A stretch of DNA of 64,000 nt from Palsa-461 sp036844945 (lineage in GTDB: Bacteria > Actinomycetota > Acidimicrobiia > Acidimicrobiales > RAAP-2): the NCBI GenBank assembly GCA_036844945.1, contig DAIUEV010000005.1, forward strand, positions 1-64,000, given 5' to 3'. The stretch's first letter is position 1; every line of letters begins with the position of its first letter. Of this stretch, positions 36,303 to 44,687 are shown one piece after another. A program made the position numbers and the translations under genes. The notes beneath the pieces were generated by a model that saw only the letters and a program-made list of their open reading frames with translations, was not told where the DNA came from and searched no databases.

Positions 36303-36923
36303 ATGACCGATATCACCCATGACGTCCTGGTCGCACCACCGGTGGTGGAGTCGGAGCCGGGCGCGCCGGCCCGACCGTTCCAGATCGTCCCGATGCGCGG
36401 ACTGCCGATCGTCGGCGTGGTCCTAGCCGGCCTCGTCGCGGCCATCGGCGCGAATCAGCTCTGGGCCGTCGACTTCTTCCACATCGTCGGAGGGGGCGTC
36501 TGGACGGCGCTCGACCTCTTCCTCGGGTTCGTGATCGGCCCGATCCTCGGCCGGCTGTCGATCCCGGCCCGGGTCGAGTTCACGACCCGATTCATGCCGA
36601 AGATGCTCCTCATTATGCCGACGCTCGTGACCTGCACGCTCGCCGCCGGGTGGCAGCTCGCCCGCCATCTCGGCGACCTGAACGCGAGCTACTCCCACCA
36701 CGGCTGGGTCGTCGCGTCGTTCATCGTCGTCGCCGTGATGGCGGTCATCGCGCTCGGGGTGCTCGAGCCGGCCAACGTGGCGGTGCTCTTCGAGCTGCGC
36801 AAGCCGGTCCCGAACGGCGAGGTCATCGCCCGGCTGATGCGCCGGTTCATCTTCACGGCCGGCATCACGGGGGCCATGCAGGTGGCGACCCTCGTGATCA
36901 TGACCAGGCTGGCCACGGCGTGA
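36303..36923 (+). CDS. conserved membrane protein
   Basis: A 206-residue protein with about five membrane helices. A histidine sits in the second membrane region (VDFFHIVGGGVWTALDLFLG), where DUF2269/CopD-like proteins have a His-Gly-rich helix, and TRFMPKMLLIMPTLVTCTLA follows. I note the likeness without claiming the family. The start is ATG after GGGGGAC. Its TGA overlaps the next membrane gene (GTGA), so both are made together. Confidence 0.72.
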   Translation: MTDITHDVLVAPPVVESEPGAPARPFQIVPMRGLPIVGVVLAGLVAAIGANQLWAVDFFHIVGGGVWTALDLFLGFVIGPILGRLSIPARVEFTTRFMPKMLLIMPTLVTCTLAAGWQLARHLGDLNASYSHHGWVVASFIVVAVMAVIALGVLEPANVAVLFELRKPVPNGEVIARLMRRFIFTAGITGAMQVATLVIMTRLATA

Positions 36924-37354
36924 GCACGCTTCCCGGAGGAGACGTCCCGCCCGTGCTCGAACGACGGTTCCCGCCGGTCGCCGAGCTCACCGTGGCGTCG
37001 GTGGCCCTCATGCTCTCGGGCGGGATCTACCTCGCGGCCCACCTGCCGCGGCACCCGCCGCTCGGGCCGGCGGTCGGACTGCTGATCGCCGGTGGGGCGC
37101 TCTCGCTCGTCTCGTTGGCGCTGCTGGTCCGGATCCGGCCGTTCGCGTGGCACACCTTCTTCCTCGTGGCCCGATGGGCGCTCGTGGCCTATCTGGTGAT
37201 CGCCGGGGTGCTGGCGTTCGTCTTCATCTATGACCACACGAGAGGGGCGACCCTCGCGGTGCTCCTCCTCACGCTGGTGGTGTTCGCATGCGACGTCCCG
37301 GTGGTCGTCGCCTTCACCGTGGCCCGCTACGAGGACGTCGCCGAGAAGGGCTGA
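36920..37354 (+). CDS. conserved membrane protein
   Basis: A 144-residue protein with four membrane segments (ELTVASVALMLSGGIYLA, AVGLLIAGGALSLVSLALLV, WALVAYLVIAGVLAFVFIY and TLAVLLLTLVVFACDVPVVV). It is translationally coupled to the preceding membrane gene through GTGA. Function unknown; possibly the second subunit of the same complex. Confidence 0.7.
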   Translation: MSTLPGGDVPPVLERRFPPVAELTVASVALMLSGGIYLAAHLPRHPPLGPAVGLLIAGGALSLVSLALLVRIRPFAWHTFFLVARWALVAYLVIAGVLAFVFIYDHTRGATLAVLLLTLVVFACDVPVVVAFTVARYEDVAEKG

Positions 37355-37381
37355 GCAGCGGCGACAACATTGGGGGGAGCC

Positions 37382-38500
37382 ATGCAGCACCCAGAGACCA
37401 CCGCGGCCGCCGGGCCGGAGTTCGTGACCGAGGTCCTCCGCGACGCGGGAGTCATCGGCACCGACACCTCGGTCGAGGAGGTCGAGCACGAGGAGATCGG
37501 CGTCGGCGTCGGCATCGTCGGCCAGCTGGCCCGCCTGGCCCTCCGATACCGGGGGAACGCGGCGGGCGCCCCCGGCAGCGTCGTCGTGAAGCTGCCCTCC
37601 CAGTACCCGGAGAACCGCGCCATCGGCAACCACTTCAAGTTCTACGAGCGGGAGGGCCGCTTCTACCAGCAGATCGCTGGCAAGCTCCCGGTCCGCGTGC
37701 CGGTCTGTTACTGGAGCCACGTCGACGTGGAGGCCGACCGCTTCGGCCTGCTCCTCGAGGACATGGGCCAGCGGACCAGCATGAGCCAGGTGGCCGGGGC
37801 CGGGCCCGAACGGGCCGAGCAGAGCCTCCTCGCGCTGGCCGGCCTCCACGCCGCCTGGTGGGACACCCCCGAGCTGGACAGCCTCGACTGGATGCCCCGG
37901 CTCGACGATCCCATCAACCTGGCCGCCGGGGAGCAGTACCGCCAGTCGTGGCCGAGGTTCCTCGAGCTCTTCGGCCACGCGCTGCCCGAGGGGGCGGTCG
38001 AGGTGGGCGAGCAGGTCCAGGCGGTGTTCGAGACACTGGTGCGCCAGGCGACCAACGAGGCTCCCCCCACGGTCTGCCACGGGGACTTCCGGCTCGACAA
38101 CCTCCTCTTCGACGACCGCGCCGAGCAACGCGACCGGGTCGCGCTTCTCGACTGGCAGATCAGCTACCGGGGCCCGGCCGTCTCCGACGTCGGCTACTTC
38201 CTGTGCCAGTCCCTCGACGTCGAGACCCGGCGGGCCCACGAGGCCGACCTCCTCCGCAGCTGGTACGACGCCGTCGCCACCGGTCTCGGGGCCGGCCCGG
38301 GCGGCGGCATCGAGGGCTACCCGTTCGACCGGGCGTGGACCCACTACCGCCAAACCGTGCTCTCGACGACCGTCTACCCGGTCACCGCCGGCGGGTCGAT
38401 GGACCCGGCGAACGAGCGCGGCCGGGAGCTGGTGGAGCTCATGGGCCAGCGCTGCTTCTCGGCCGCCCTCGACCTCGACAGCGCGGAGCTCCTGCCGTAG
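37382..38500 (+). CDS. aminoglycoside phosphotransferase-like kinase
   Basis: A 372-residue protein with the kinase-like fold of APH/choline kinases. VVVKLPSQ carries the ATP-binding Lys, the catalytic loop is CHGDFRLDNLLF, and LLDWQ carries the metal-binding Asp. The N-terminal region and the C-terminal TVYPVTAGGSMD fit the DUF1679/ecdysteroid-kinase-like branch common in actinobacteria. Substrate unknown; an antibiotic role is not implied. ATG 37382 has GGGGGGAG upstream. Confidence 0.85.
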   Translation: MQHPETTAAAGPEFVTEVLRDAGVIGTDTSVEEVEHEEIGVGVGIVGQLARLALRYRGNAAGAPGSVVVKLPSQYPENRAIGNHFKFYEREGRFYQQIAGKLPVRVPVCYWSHVDVEADRFGLLLEDMGQRTSMSQVAGAGPERAEQSLLALAGLHAAWWDTPELDSLDWMPRLDDPINLAAGEQYRQSWPRFLELFGHALPEGAVEVGEQVQAVFETLVRQATNEAPPTVCHGDFRLDNLLFDDRAEQRDRVALLDWQISYRGPAVSDVGYFLCQSLDVETRRAHEADLLRSWYDAVATGLGAGPGGGIEGYPFDRAWTHYRQTVLSTTVYPVTAGGSMDPANERGRELVELMGQRCFSAALDLDSAELLP

Positions 38501-38513
38501 CGGGAGGCGACCC

Positions 38514-39341
38514 TCAGCGGATCGCGAGGAACGACACCGAGCGGATCTCGGTGCGGAACGGGCCGTTCGCGGCGATCGATTCCTCGAGCCGCCGGGTCGC
38601 GGCCTCCTCGACCGCCGTCCAGTCGGGCGTCTCGCCGACAAAGAGCTCGATAGGGCCGCGCAGGCTTTCCATGACCCCGAGCAACGGGCCCACCTCGGGG
38701 ACCGAGAAGGCGTGCGCGATTTCTTCGGCGGCCGTCTCCCCGAAGACGGCCGCGATGATCGCGGCTCCGTTCTCGGCAGCGAAGCCGAAGGGCGGGAGCC
38801 AGTGGTCGCGCCGTTGTCCGGTCACCTCTTCGAGCGCCTCGCCGATGAGCTCGTCGAGGGCTCTCGGCGCGGTGCTGTTGGTCGTCACGATCAGATGACC
38901 GCCCGGACGGAGCACGCGGTGGAACTCACCTAGCGCGACGACGGGATCATCGACGTGGTAGAGCATCCAGAAGCAGAGCACCGCGTCGAAGCAGGCGTCG
39001 CGGAACGGCAGCCGCCGCACATCGCCGGCCACGAGCCCGGCCGACTCCCCGAGCGAGCGCCGTGTCCCGGCGAGCATCCCGGAGGAGAGATCCAGCCCGA
39101 CGACCGACGCCACCCCGTGGGTATCCTGGAGCGCCCGCGTCCACAACCCGTCGCCACAGCCGGCGTCGAGGACCCTCTCGGTGCCGGTCCACTCGATCCG
39201 GGCCAGCGGGGAGCCGCCGCTCGACTGCTCGGGGTCCCTGAACGCGAACAGGGCCTGTCGCCGGAGAAGGTTGGCGGGGGTCGCGTAGTTGTCGCGCTGG
39301 CCCCGTCCGGTGAGCGCCTCGGAGGGGTCCAGGTCGGCCAC
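38514..39341 (-). CDS. class I SAM-dependent methyltransferase
   Basis: 275 residues. Methyltransf_11 motifs: VLDAGCGDGLWTRAL, VVGLDLSSGM, GDVRRLPFRDACFDAVLCFWMLYHV and RVLRPGGHLIVTTN. The substrate is unknown. GTG 39341 sits one base after the acetamidase stop, so the two genes are co-transcribed, although no functional link is obvious. Confidence 0.87.
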   Translation of the reverse strand: MADLDPSEALTGRGQRDNYATPANLLRRQALFAFRDPEQSSGGSPLARIEWTGTERVLDAGCGDGLWTRALQDTHGVASVVGLDLSSGMLAGTRRSLGESAGLVAGDVRRLPFRDACFDAVLCFWMLYHVDDPVVALGEFHRVLRPGGHLIVTTNSTAPRALDELIGEALEEVTGQRRDHWLPPFGFAAENGAAIIAAVFGETAAEEIAHAFSVPEVGPLLGVMESLRGPIELFVGETPDWTAVEEAATRRLEESIAANGPFRTEIRSVSFLAIR

Positions 39342-39342
39342 C

Positions 39343-40452
39343 TCAGGCGTCGTCGAAGATCGCCAGCGGGAGCACCGCTGAGACGATGAAGTTCGGCACG
39401 TCGACGACCTGGCTGACCTGGAGATCGACCGCGACGCTGCACAATGCATAGGCCTGCTGGCGCGAGTAGCCGTACTCCGAGCCGAGATGGTCGATCATGG
39501 CGAGCAGCGCGTTCCGGGCGGCCAGCCCGAGGTCCTCGGCCCGGCTCTCCCCCGCCCCCGTCACCGACAGGCCCGTGGTCGCGGCGTAGCGCCCGGGGAG
39601 GGCGGCGAGGCGCTCTCCGGCGAACTGCGGGGCCACGACCGAACGGTCCCGGGCCCTCCCCTTGTGCAGGTGCACCTCGACGTGCAGCGTGCCGCCCATC
39701 TCGATCGCAGTCCCGCACGCCTCGCCGTCGCCCTGGGCGAAGTGGGCATCGCCCGCGGAGAGGAGCGCCCCCGGCGCCGAGACCGGCAGGAACAGCGAGG
39801 ACCCCGCCGTCAGGTGCTTGATGTCGATGTTGCCGCCGACCTCGTGTGGCGCGATGGTGCGCAGGGCTTCGGAGGCGATCTCGGGGTCGGTCGGCACCGC
39901 CCCGGCGGCGTCCGGGGGGGTCACCGCACCGCCCCGCTCGAGGTCGGCCTGCTCTCGCCGGACGATGCGCTCGAGCAGCTCGCGGCTCGGCGCGAGGCCG
40001 ACGATGCCGGGGAACGGCGCGCCGGGGATGGTGGCCCGGGGGATCTGCTCCGAGGTGGCCACACCGTCCGCGATGGTCCACTGGACGAGGAACGGGTCGG
40101 GGAACTCGTCTCGCAGGAAGCCGAAGCCGGGGATCTGGGCGCTGAACCCGTAGGGGTCGGGCTCGAGCTCGAGGATGCGCACCTCGAGCAGGTCACCCGG
40201 CTCGGCGCCCTCGACGAAGACCGGTCCCGTGAGCGGGTGCACGAGGTTGAGGTCGACGGAGGAGACCGCGTCGGGACCGGCCTCCGGCCCGAACTGCGCG
40301 TCCAACGCGTCGCGCATCTCGAAGACGACGCGATCGCCGGGGGCACATCGCAGCACCGGCGCGATGTCGGGATGCCAGCGGTTGTGCCCCGTCGCCGGCT
40401 CGTCGCGCAGCACCTTGCGCCGGTCGAGGCGAATCTCGTGGGTCTTGGGCAC
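39343..40452 (-). CDS. acetamidase/formamidase family protein
   Basis: 369 residues of the FmdA/AmdA family, zinc-dependent enzymes that cut formamide or acetamide to ammonia and acid. Typical segments: HNRWHPDIAPVLRCAPGDRVVFEMRDALD, NLVHPLTGPVFVEGAEPGD, GGNIDIKHLTAGSSLFLPV and LLSAGDAHFAQGDGEACGTAIE, which hold the metal-binding His and acidic residues. The start is GTG. It could supply nitrogen; the exact amide is not predictable. Confidence 0.92.
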   Translation of the reverse strand: MPKTHEIRLDRRKVLRDEPATGHNRWHPDIAPVLRCAPGDRVVFEMRDALDAQFGPEAGPDAVSSVDLNLVHPLTGPVFVEGAEPGDLLEVRILELEPDPYGFSAQIPGFGFLRDEFPDPFLVQWTIADGVATSEQIPRATIPGAPFPGIVGLAPSRELLERIVRREQADLERGGAVTPPDAAGAVPTDPEIASEALRTIAPHEVGGNIDIKHLTAGSSLFLPVSAPGALLSAGDAHFAQGDGEACGTAIEMGGTLHVEVHLHKGRARDRSVVAPQFAGERLAALPGRYAATTGLSVTGAGESRAEDLGLAARNALLAMIDHLGSEYGYSRQQAYALCSVAVDLQVSQVVDVPNFIVSAVLPLAIFDDA

Positions 40453-40786
40453 GCGGCTCCCTCCTCGGTTGAATGGCCCACGCTGTCAGCTGGGCCCGGG
40501 CGCGGCCACCGGCGAGACTCGAGACTCGATTCGGGCCCTCCCTCCCGCCGTTTCGACTTGCCAACCCGGCGCGGGGGCGTCGCCCTCGCCCGGGCCGCCG
40601 AGGACACCGGTTCCAACGGTCTGCCCGTGTGGGGCGAGGTGCGCTGCGGTGACCCGAATCGTGACGGAGGAACCAACCCGCCCGTCCTGATCGAACCGCA
40701 ACCTCGACCCGTCGTCCGAACGCGGAGAGTGACCAATCGGTGGTGAATGGTCACTTCCGGTCGCCGCCGGGCGTTAGTTTGGTCCG
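40453..40786. other. divergent intergenic region
   Basis: 334 bases between two divergent genes. Apart from the inverted repeat near its right end I see no RNA gene or convincing ORF. Parts have coding-like composition but no start with a ribosome site and no recognisable product. Confidence 0.4.
40728..40755. promoter_or_regulatory. inverted repeat, possible operator
   Basis: AGTGACCA and TGGTCACT are exact complements separated by 12 bases, 31 bases before the next gene's GTG. Size and spacing suit a dimeric repressor of TetR or similar type. No regulator gene is adjacent. Confidence 0.45.
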
Positions 40787-41767
40787 GTGCGCCGTCCCCC
40801 GGAGCCCCCACCCGGCCCCTGGACCGGCCCGGGCGCGCCCGGCGCGAGCTGGGGCTTCGGTGCCCCTCCCGCGCCGGCCGAGCCGATTCCAAGCTGGTCG
40901 GTGCACGCAAAGCGGGGTCCCCACCGGTTTCGCCAGCCGATCCCCCTGCTCGCCGCCCTGGTCGTCGTGCTCCTGATCGCCGGCGGCGTCCTCGACGCCG
41001 TCGGTCCGGGGGGATCGGGGTCGAACAACGGCGCCCAGGCGGCGGTGATCGACGCCGTCGACACCTCGTTCGCGGCCAGCACGGCGCACGTGTCCATGAC
41101 CGAGACCGGCTCGGGGGCCGCTTCGTTCACGATGACCGGCTCGGGCGACATCGACTTCGCCAACAACGCGATGCAACTCCAGGCGACCATCAACGCCGGC
41201 GGCCAGAGCGAGACCATCAGCTACGTCTACGTGGGCGACACGATCTATGTGCAGATCCCGCAGATCTCCGACGTCCTGCCCGGGAAGTCGTGGGTCTCGC
41301 TCGACCTGACCGAGCTGGCGAAGGCGGCGGGCACCAACGCCCTCCCGGGTGGGCCAGGCAACAACCCGGTGTCGATGCTCCACCTGCTCGCCCAGCAGGG
41401 GAACACGGTGCTCCCCCTCGGATCCTCCACGATCGACGGAGTGGCGGTGCAGGGTTATGAGATCGACATCAACCCGGCCGCAGTCGAGAGCGAGCTACAG
41501 GACCCGAACCTCCCGGCCTGGATGCGCCAGGCCGTCTCCCAGGGCGTGTCGCTCGGCAACCTCACGAACGCCGTCTACATCGACGGGTCGGGACTCCTGC
41601 GCCGCACGACCAACTCGATCACCGAGACGGTGGAGTCCCATACCTTCACGGTGCAGGGCGAGGCCGACTACTCCGACTACGGCGAGTCCGTGTCCATCTC
41701 GGCCCCACCGGCCGACCAGGTCGCGAGCTTCGACGACCTCATCCAATCGGCCGGCTCATCGGGCTGA
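40787..41767 (+). CDS. membrane-anchored LppX/LprG-like secreted protein
   Basis: A 326-residue protein. A Pro-rich cytoplasmic tail of about 50 residues is followed by one membrane helix (IPLLAALVVVLLIAGGVLDA) and a large extracytoplasmic domain. That domain alternates beta strands (TAHVSMTETGSGAASFTMTG, DIDFANNAMQL, YVYVGDTIYVQIP) and ends with TVQGEADYSDYGESVSISAPP, a pattern like LppX/LprAFG lipid-carrier proteins of actinobacteria. It lacks the lipobox cysteine and is anchored by the helix instead. The family call is by pattern only. GTG start. Confidence 0.72.
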   Translation: MRRPPEPPPGPWTGPGAPGASWGFGAPPAPAEPIPSWSVHAKRGPHRFRQPIPLLAALVVVLLIAGGVLDAVGPGGSGSNNGAQAAVIDAVDTSFAASTAHVSMTETGSGAASFTMTGSGDIDFANNAMQLQATINAGGQSETISYVYVGDTIYVQIPQISDVLPGKSWVSLDLTELAKAAGTNALPGGPGNNPVSMLHLLAQQGNTVLPLGSSTIDGVAVQGYEIDINPAAVESELQDPNLPAWMRQAVSQGVSLGNLTNAVYIDGSGLLRRTTNSITETVESHTFTVQGEADYSDYGESVSISAPPADQVASFDDLIQSAGSSG

Positions 41768-42730
41768 CCGGCCCGTGATCCGCCTGAGCAACCGGTAGGC
41801 GCGGTACTCGACCGTGCGGTGGAGCCGGGAGAGCGAGACCTCCTGGTCGGCCACCCGGCGCCGCAGCCCCTCGATCTCGGAGGCGAGCGAGGCAAGTCGG
41901 GTCCGCTCCTCGATCTCGGCCAGCCTCGCCTCGCGCCACGCGACCCAGGAACGCTCCAGGCGCTCGGCCAGGACGGAGGCCCCGAGATCGGTCTCGGACC
42001 GCCGGAGGACGAATCCGAACTCGAACCCGCCCGGGCCCGCCTCGTCGGTGAGGAGCCCGTCGACGAACTCCCATCGCATCGACAAGTCTTCGACGCCGTA
42101 CCGGAGCACCGGGAAGAACTCGTCCTCGTCCCAGCAGTGGACATGGAGCGACCGGTGCCGATGGAGCTCGAGGAGCTCGGGCAGCTCCGCCTGGTCGTCG
42201 GGGAGGCCGATGGTGTGGGCCAGGCACTCGACGAGGTGGGCGTCGTCGACCTCGGTGATCCCGGCCTCATGCTCGGCCACGAGGTGCTTGAGGGGGGTCG
42301 GCGCCCGGTCGCGGTCAAAGGTCCGGTGCCGGTTCGGGAGCAGGACGACGGCCACTCCGCCGGGACGGAGCACCCGATGGATCTCGACGAGGAAGCCGAT
42401 CGGTTCGGCGAGGTGCTCGAGCACGTGACTGCAGATCACGAAGTCCTGGCTCGCATCGGGGACCGGACCCAGACGGTCGGTGTCGAAGTCGGCCACGATG
42501 TCGGGCACCGGGAACGGCGCGTCGGCGCCGAGTTCGGGGAAGAGCCGGCGGTTCTCCTCGGGCTGCCAGCGATCCACGAACCTCGCCCGGGCCCCGGGGA
42601 ACGGCAGCTCGAACGGCTGGTGGCCCGGCCCGACCTCGATCCCCGACCCGACCGCGTGACGGGCGAGCAACCGCCGCCGCGCCAGCTGCGCCGGGGGCGG
42701 AGCCAGCTCCGACTCCGCGGGGTCGGTCAC
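41756..42730 (-). CDS. SAM-dependent methyltransferase with C-terminal coiled coil
   Basis: 324 residues. Motif I is degenerate (GSGIEVGPGHQPFELPF); then DIVADFDTDRLGPVPDASQDFVICSHVLEHL and EIHRVLRPGGVAVVLLPN mark a Methyltransf_11/23 fold. The last 60 residues (ERTRLASLASEIEGLRRRVADQE) form a coiled coil, as in glycan- or cell-surface-modifying methyltransferases. GTG 42730 was chosen. Its 3' end overlaps the convergent LppX-like gene by 12 bases. Confidence 0.83.
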   Translation of the reverse strand: MTDPAESELAPPPAQLARRRLLARHAVGSGIEVGPGHQPFELPFPGARARFVDRWQPEENRRLFPELGADAPFPVPDIVADFDTDRLGPVPDASQDFVICSHVLEHLAEPIGFLVEIHRVLRPGGVAVVLLPNRHRTFDRDRAPTPLKHLVAEHEAGITEVDDAHLVECLAHTIGLPDDQAELPELLELHRHRSLHVHCWDEDEFFPVLRYGVEDLSMRWEFVDGLLTDEAGPGGFEFGFVLRRSETDLGASVLAERLERSWVAWREARLAEIEERTRLASLASEIEGLRRRVADQEVSLSRLHRTVEYRAYRLLRRITGRSAR

Positions 42731-42770
42731 GAGCCACGAGGCTACCGGGACCCCCCGGGCAGCTCCCGAC

Positions 42771-43865
42771 GTGGCCGCCCTCGTCATCACCGCCGGGTGC
42801 GATGATGGAGGGACGTTCGAGCGCTTCACCGACCGGGCCCGTCATGTGCTGGTGCTGGCACAAGAGGAGGGTCGTCAGCTCAACCACGGGTTCATCGGCA
42901 CCGAGCACCTCCTCTTGGGGCTGGCCCGGGAGGGGGAGGGTGTCGCCGCCAAGGCCCTGGGCGCGCTGGGGATCACCGTCGACCGGGTGCGCGACGAGGT
43001 GCTCGCAATCGTCGGCGGGGGGCCGCCCGGTCCGCCGATGGCCCCTCCGTTCACCCCGCGCGCGAAGAAGGTGCTCGAGCTCTCGCTCCGCGAGGCGGTC
43101 CAGCTCGGGCACCGCTCCATCGGCACCGAGCACCTGCTCCTGGGGCTGGTCCGCGAGGGAGAGGGAGTGGCCGCCCAGGTCCTCACCCGCCTGGCCGGCG
43201 ACCTCGGGCGCGTCCGCCAGGAGGTCATCCGGTCCATGTCCGGACGCGCGGGAGCCGGGGTGGTTGACCAGATCACCGGGCTCGCCCGTCCGGCCCAGCC
43301 GGTCAGTCGTGTGCTCGGCATGCCGCCGCCGATCGGACGATGCTCGTTCTGTGGGCGCGACACGTTCGAGGCCGCGCATTTCGTGTCGATCGGGGACACC
43401 GCCATCTGCTCGGACTGCGTCGCCGCCGCCCACGACGCTCTCGCCGAGGCGGAGCCTTCCCGCCACGAGGTGTTCCTCCGCCCGCGGGTGTTCGGCGAGT
43501 CACCGCAGGCTGACGCGGTCGACGAGATCGCTCGGACGCTCGACCACGCCTTCTGCGCGTCGTCGTCCCTGGCCGAGCGGGCCGCGGCGATCGAGGAGTT
43601 CGACGAGCTCGAGCCGTTCTGGGTCCTTGCCGCGACCAGGTTCCCGGGGGCGGTGACCGATACGGTCCTCGACCGTGTCCGCTTCATCGACGCGTTCCAC
43701 GCGGCCGTCGAATTCCGCACGATCATCGGCGTCCTTCGCCCCTCGAGCCACGGGTTGGTCGTGCACCGGGAGGACCGCTGGCAGGTGAGCGCGGAGACCG
43801 TGCGGAGCCTCCTGCGCTCCCTCGGTGTGGCGGTCCCCCACCCGCCGGACGCCCCCACCGGATAA
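42771..43865 (+). CDS. ClpC-type N-domain plus ClpX-type zinc finger, no ATPase domain
   Basis: About 364 residues. Two Clp_N repeats come first (FERFTDRARHVLVLAQEEGR and FTPRAKKVLELSLREAVQLG, each with GTEHLLLGLxREGEGVAA). A ClpX-like C4 zinc finger follows: Cys191-x2-Cys194 and Cys213-x2-Cys216. Then comes a helical region of about 140 residues. No AAA+ module is present, so it cannot unfold proteins itself and may be an adaptor. Clp_N usually begins M-F-E-R-F; here the codon before FERF is ACG, and the only nearby in-frame canonical start is GTG 42771 without a clear ribosome site. Confidence 0.85.
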   Translation: MAALVITAGCDDGGTFERFTDRARHVLVLAQEEGRQLNHGFIGTEHLLLGLAREGEGVAAKALGALGITVDRVRDEVLAIVGGGPPGPPMAPPFTPRAKKVLELSLREAVQLGHRSIGTEHLLLGLVREGEGVAAQVLTRLAGDLGRVRQEVIRSMSGRAGAGVVDQITGLARPAQPVSRVLGMPPPIGRCSFCGRDTFEAAHFVSIGDTAICSDCVAAAHDALAEAEPSRHEVFLRPRVFGESPQADAVDEIARTLDHAFCASSSLAERAAAIEEFDELEPFWVLAATRFPGAVTDTVLDRVRFIDAFHAAVEFRTIIGVLRPSSHGLVVHREDRWQVSAETVRSLLRSLGVAVPHPPDAPTG

Positions 43866-43887
43866 CGCCGGCGGGGCGCCCGTCAGG

Positions 43888-44094
43888 TCACTTCTTCTGC
43901 TTGACCGACCGGGCCACCGCACCGATCGCGGGGGCCACCGCGAGCCACAGCGCGATGGTCACGACCATGGCGGTCCCGTAACCGAATGGCCGGATGCCCA
44001 CGTCGGTGTCGACGACGCCAGCGAACAGCATCAAGAGCCATGCGCTGACGAAGAACATCGGCCCCGCCGACACCAGCCTCATGAAGTTCCCCAC
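43888..44094 (-). CDS. small two-TM membrane protein
   Basis: 68 residues with two membrane segments (LVSAGPMFFVSAWLLMLFAG and FGYGTAMVVTIALWLAVAPA) and a basic tail VKQKK. GTG 44094 has a G-rich ribosome site; ATG 44082 is an alternative. It is likely made with the 2TM-domain gene just upstream. Function unknown. Confidence 0.6.
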   Translation of the reverse strand: MGNFMRLVSAGPMFFVSAWLLMLFAGVVDTDVGIRPFGYGTAMVVTIALWLAVAPAIGAVARSVKQKK

Positions 44095-44165
44095 GGTGCC
44101 GCCCCCTTCGAGTCGAAACGTCCCGACGGCCAGCCCGCCAGGTGGCACGAGTTTGCCCGGCGCCC

Positions 44166-44555
44166 TCAGGCGGGTCGGGGATGCGACCCCCCCGACTGGC
44201 GCTCGATCTCCCTTTGGATCTCGTCTTCGGAGATCGGGTGGGCGCCGTAGATGGACCACGCCCGGGCCGCCACGATCAGCACCCAGCCGAGCACGGGATA
44301 CAGAATCCACATGTTCCACACGTCGTGGATCCCCGAGCTCTGGCTGAAGCCGTGGACCGGCCAGCCTCCGGCGTTGTGGTACTCGGTGATCGCCCAGATC
44401 GCGACCACGATCGCTATGCCCATCGCCGACGCCACCACCTCGAGCCGGAAGTGGCGTCGGCGCTCTATCTGCGCGATCGCGCTCCGTCGCACCCGGTCGG
44501 CCGGGCCCGCATCCGTCGGTTCGATGTCGACCCTCTCCTTCGTCATCTCGGACAT
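44166..44555 (-). CDS. 2TM domain protein
   Basis: 129 residues matching the 2TM domain: RRRHFRLEVVASAMG before the first helix, then WNMWILYPVLGWVLIVAARAW, and a C-terminal SEDEIQREIERQ. The same layout (charged R-rich lead, two helices, E-rich tail) is seen in 2TM regions of some histidine kinases and stand-alone proteins. Function unknown. ATG start. Confidence 0.75.
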   Translation of the reverse strand: MSEMTKERVDIEPTDAGPADRVRRSAIAQIERRRHFRLEVVASAMGIAIVVAIWAITEYHNAGGWPVHGFSQSSGIHDVWNMWILYPVLGWVLIVAARAWSIYGAHPISEDEIQREIERQSGGSHPRPA

Positions 44556-44687
44556 GTCGACCTCCCTCCGGGACGGACCGGCCGCTCATCCGAGTATGGG
44601 CGCCGGCCCTGGTCGCCCACCAGAGGCGGAGGTCCCACCGGTGGGCGCCTCCGGGCACCAATCGGGCGTTCCGGTATGGTCGGGCGA

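Noticed and set aside
37382..38500. Aminoglycoside resistance gene
   Set aside because: The kinase fold is shared with many metabolic kinases. The protein fits the DUF1679/ecdysteroid-kinase-like branch better, and there is no resistance context.
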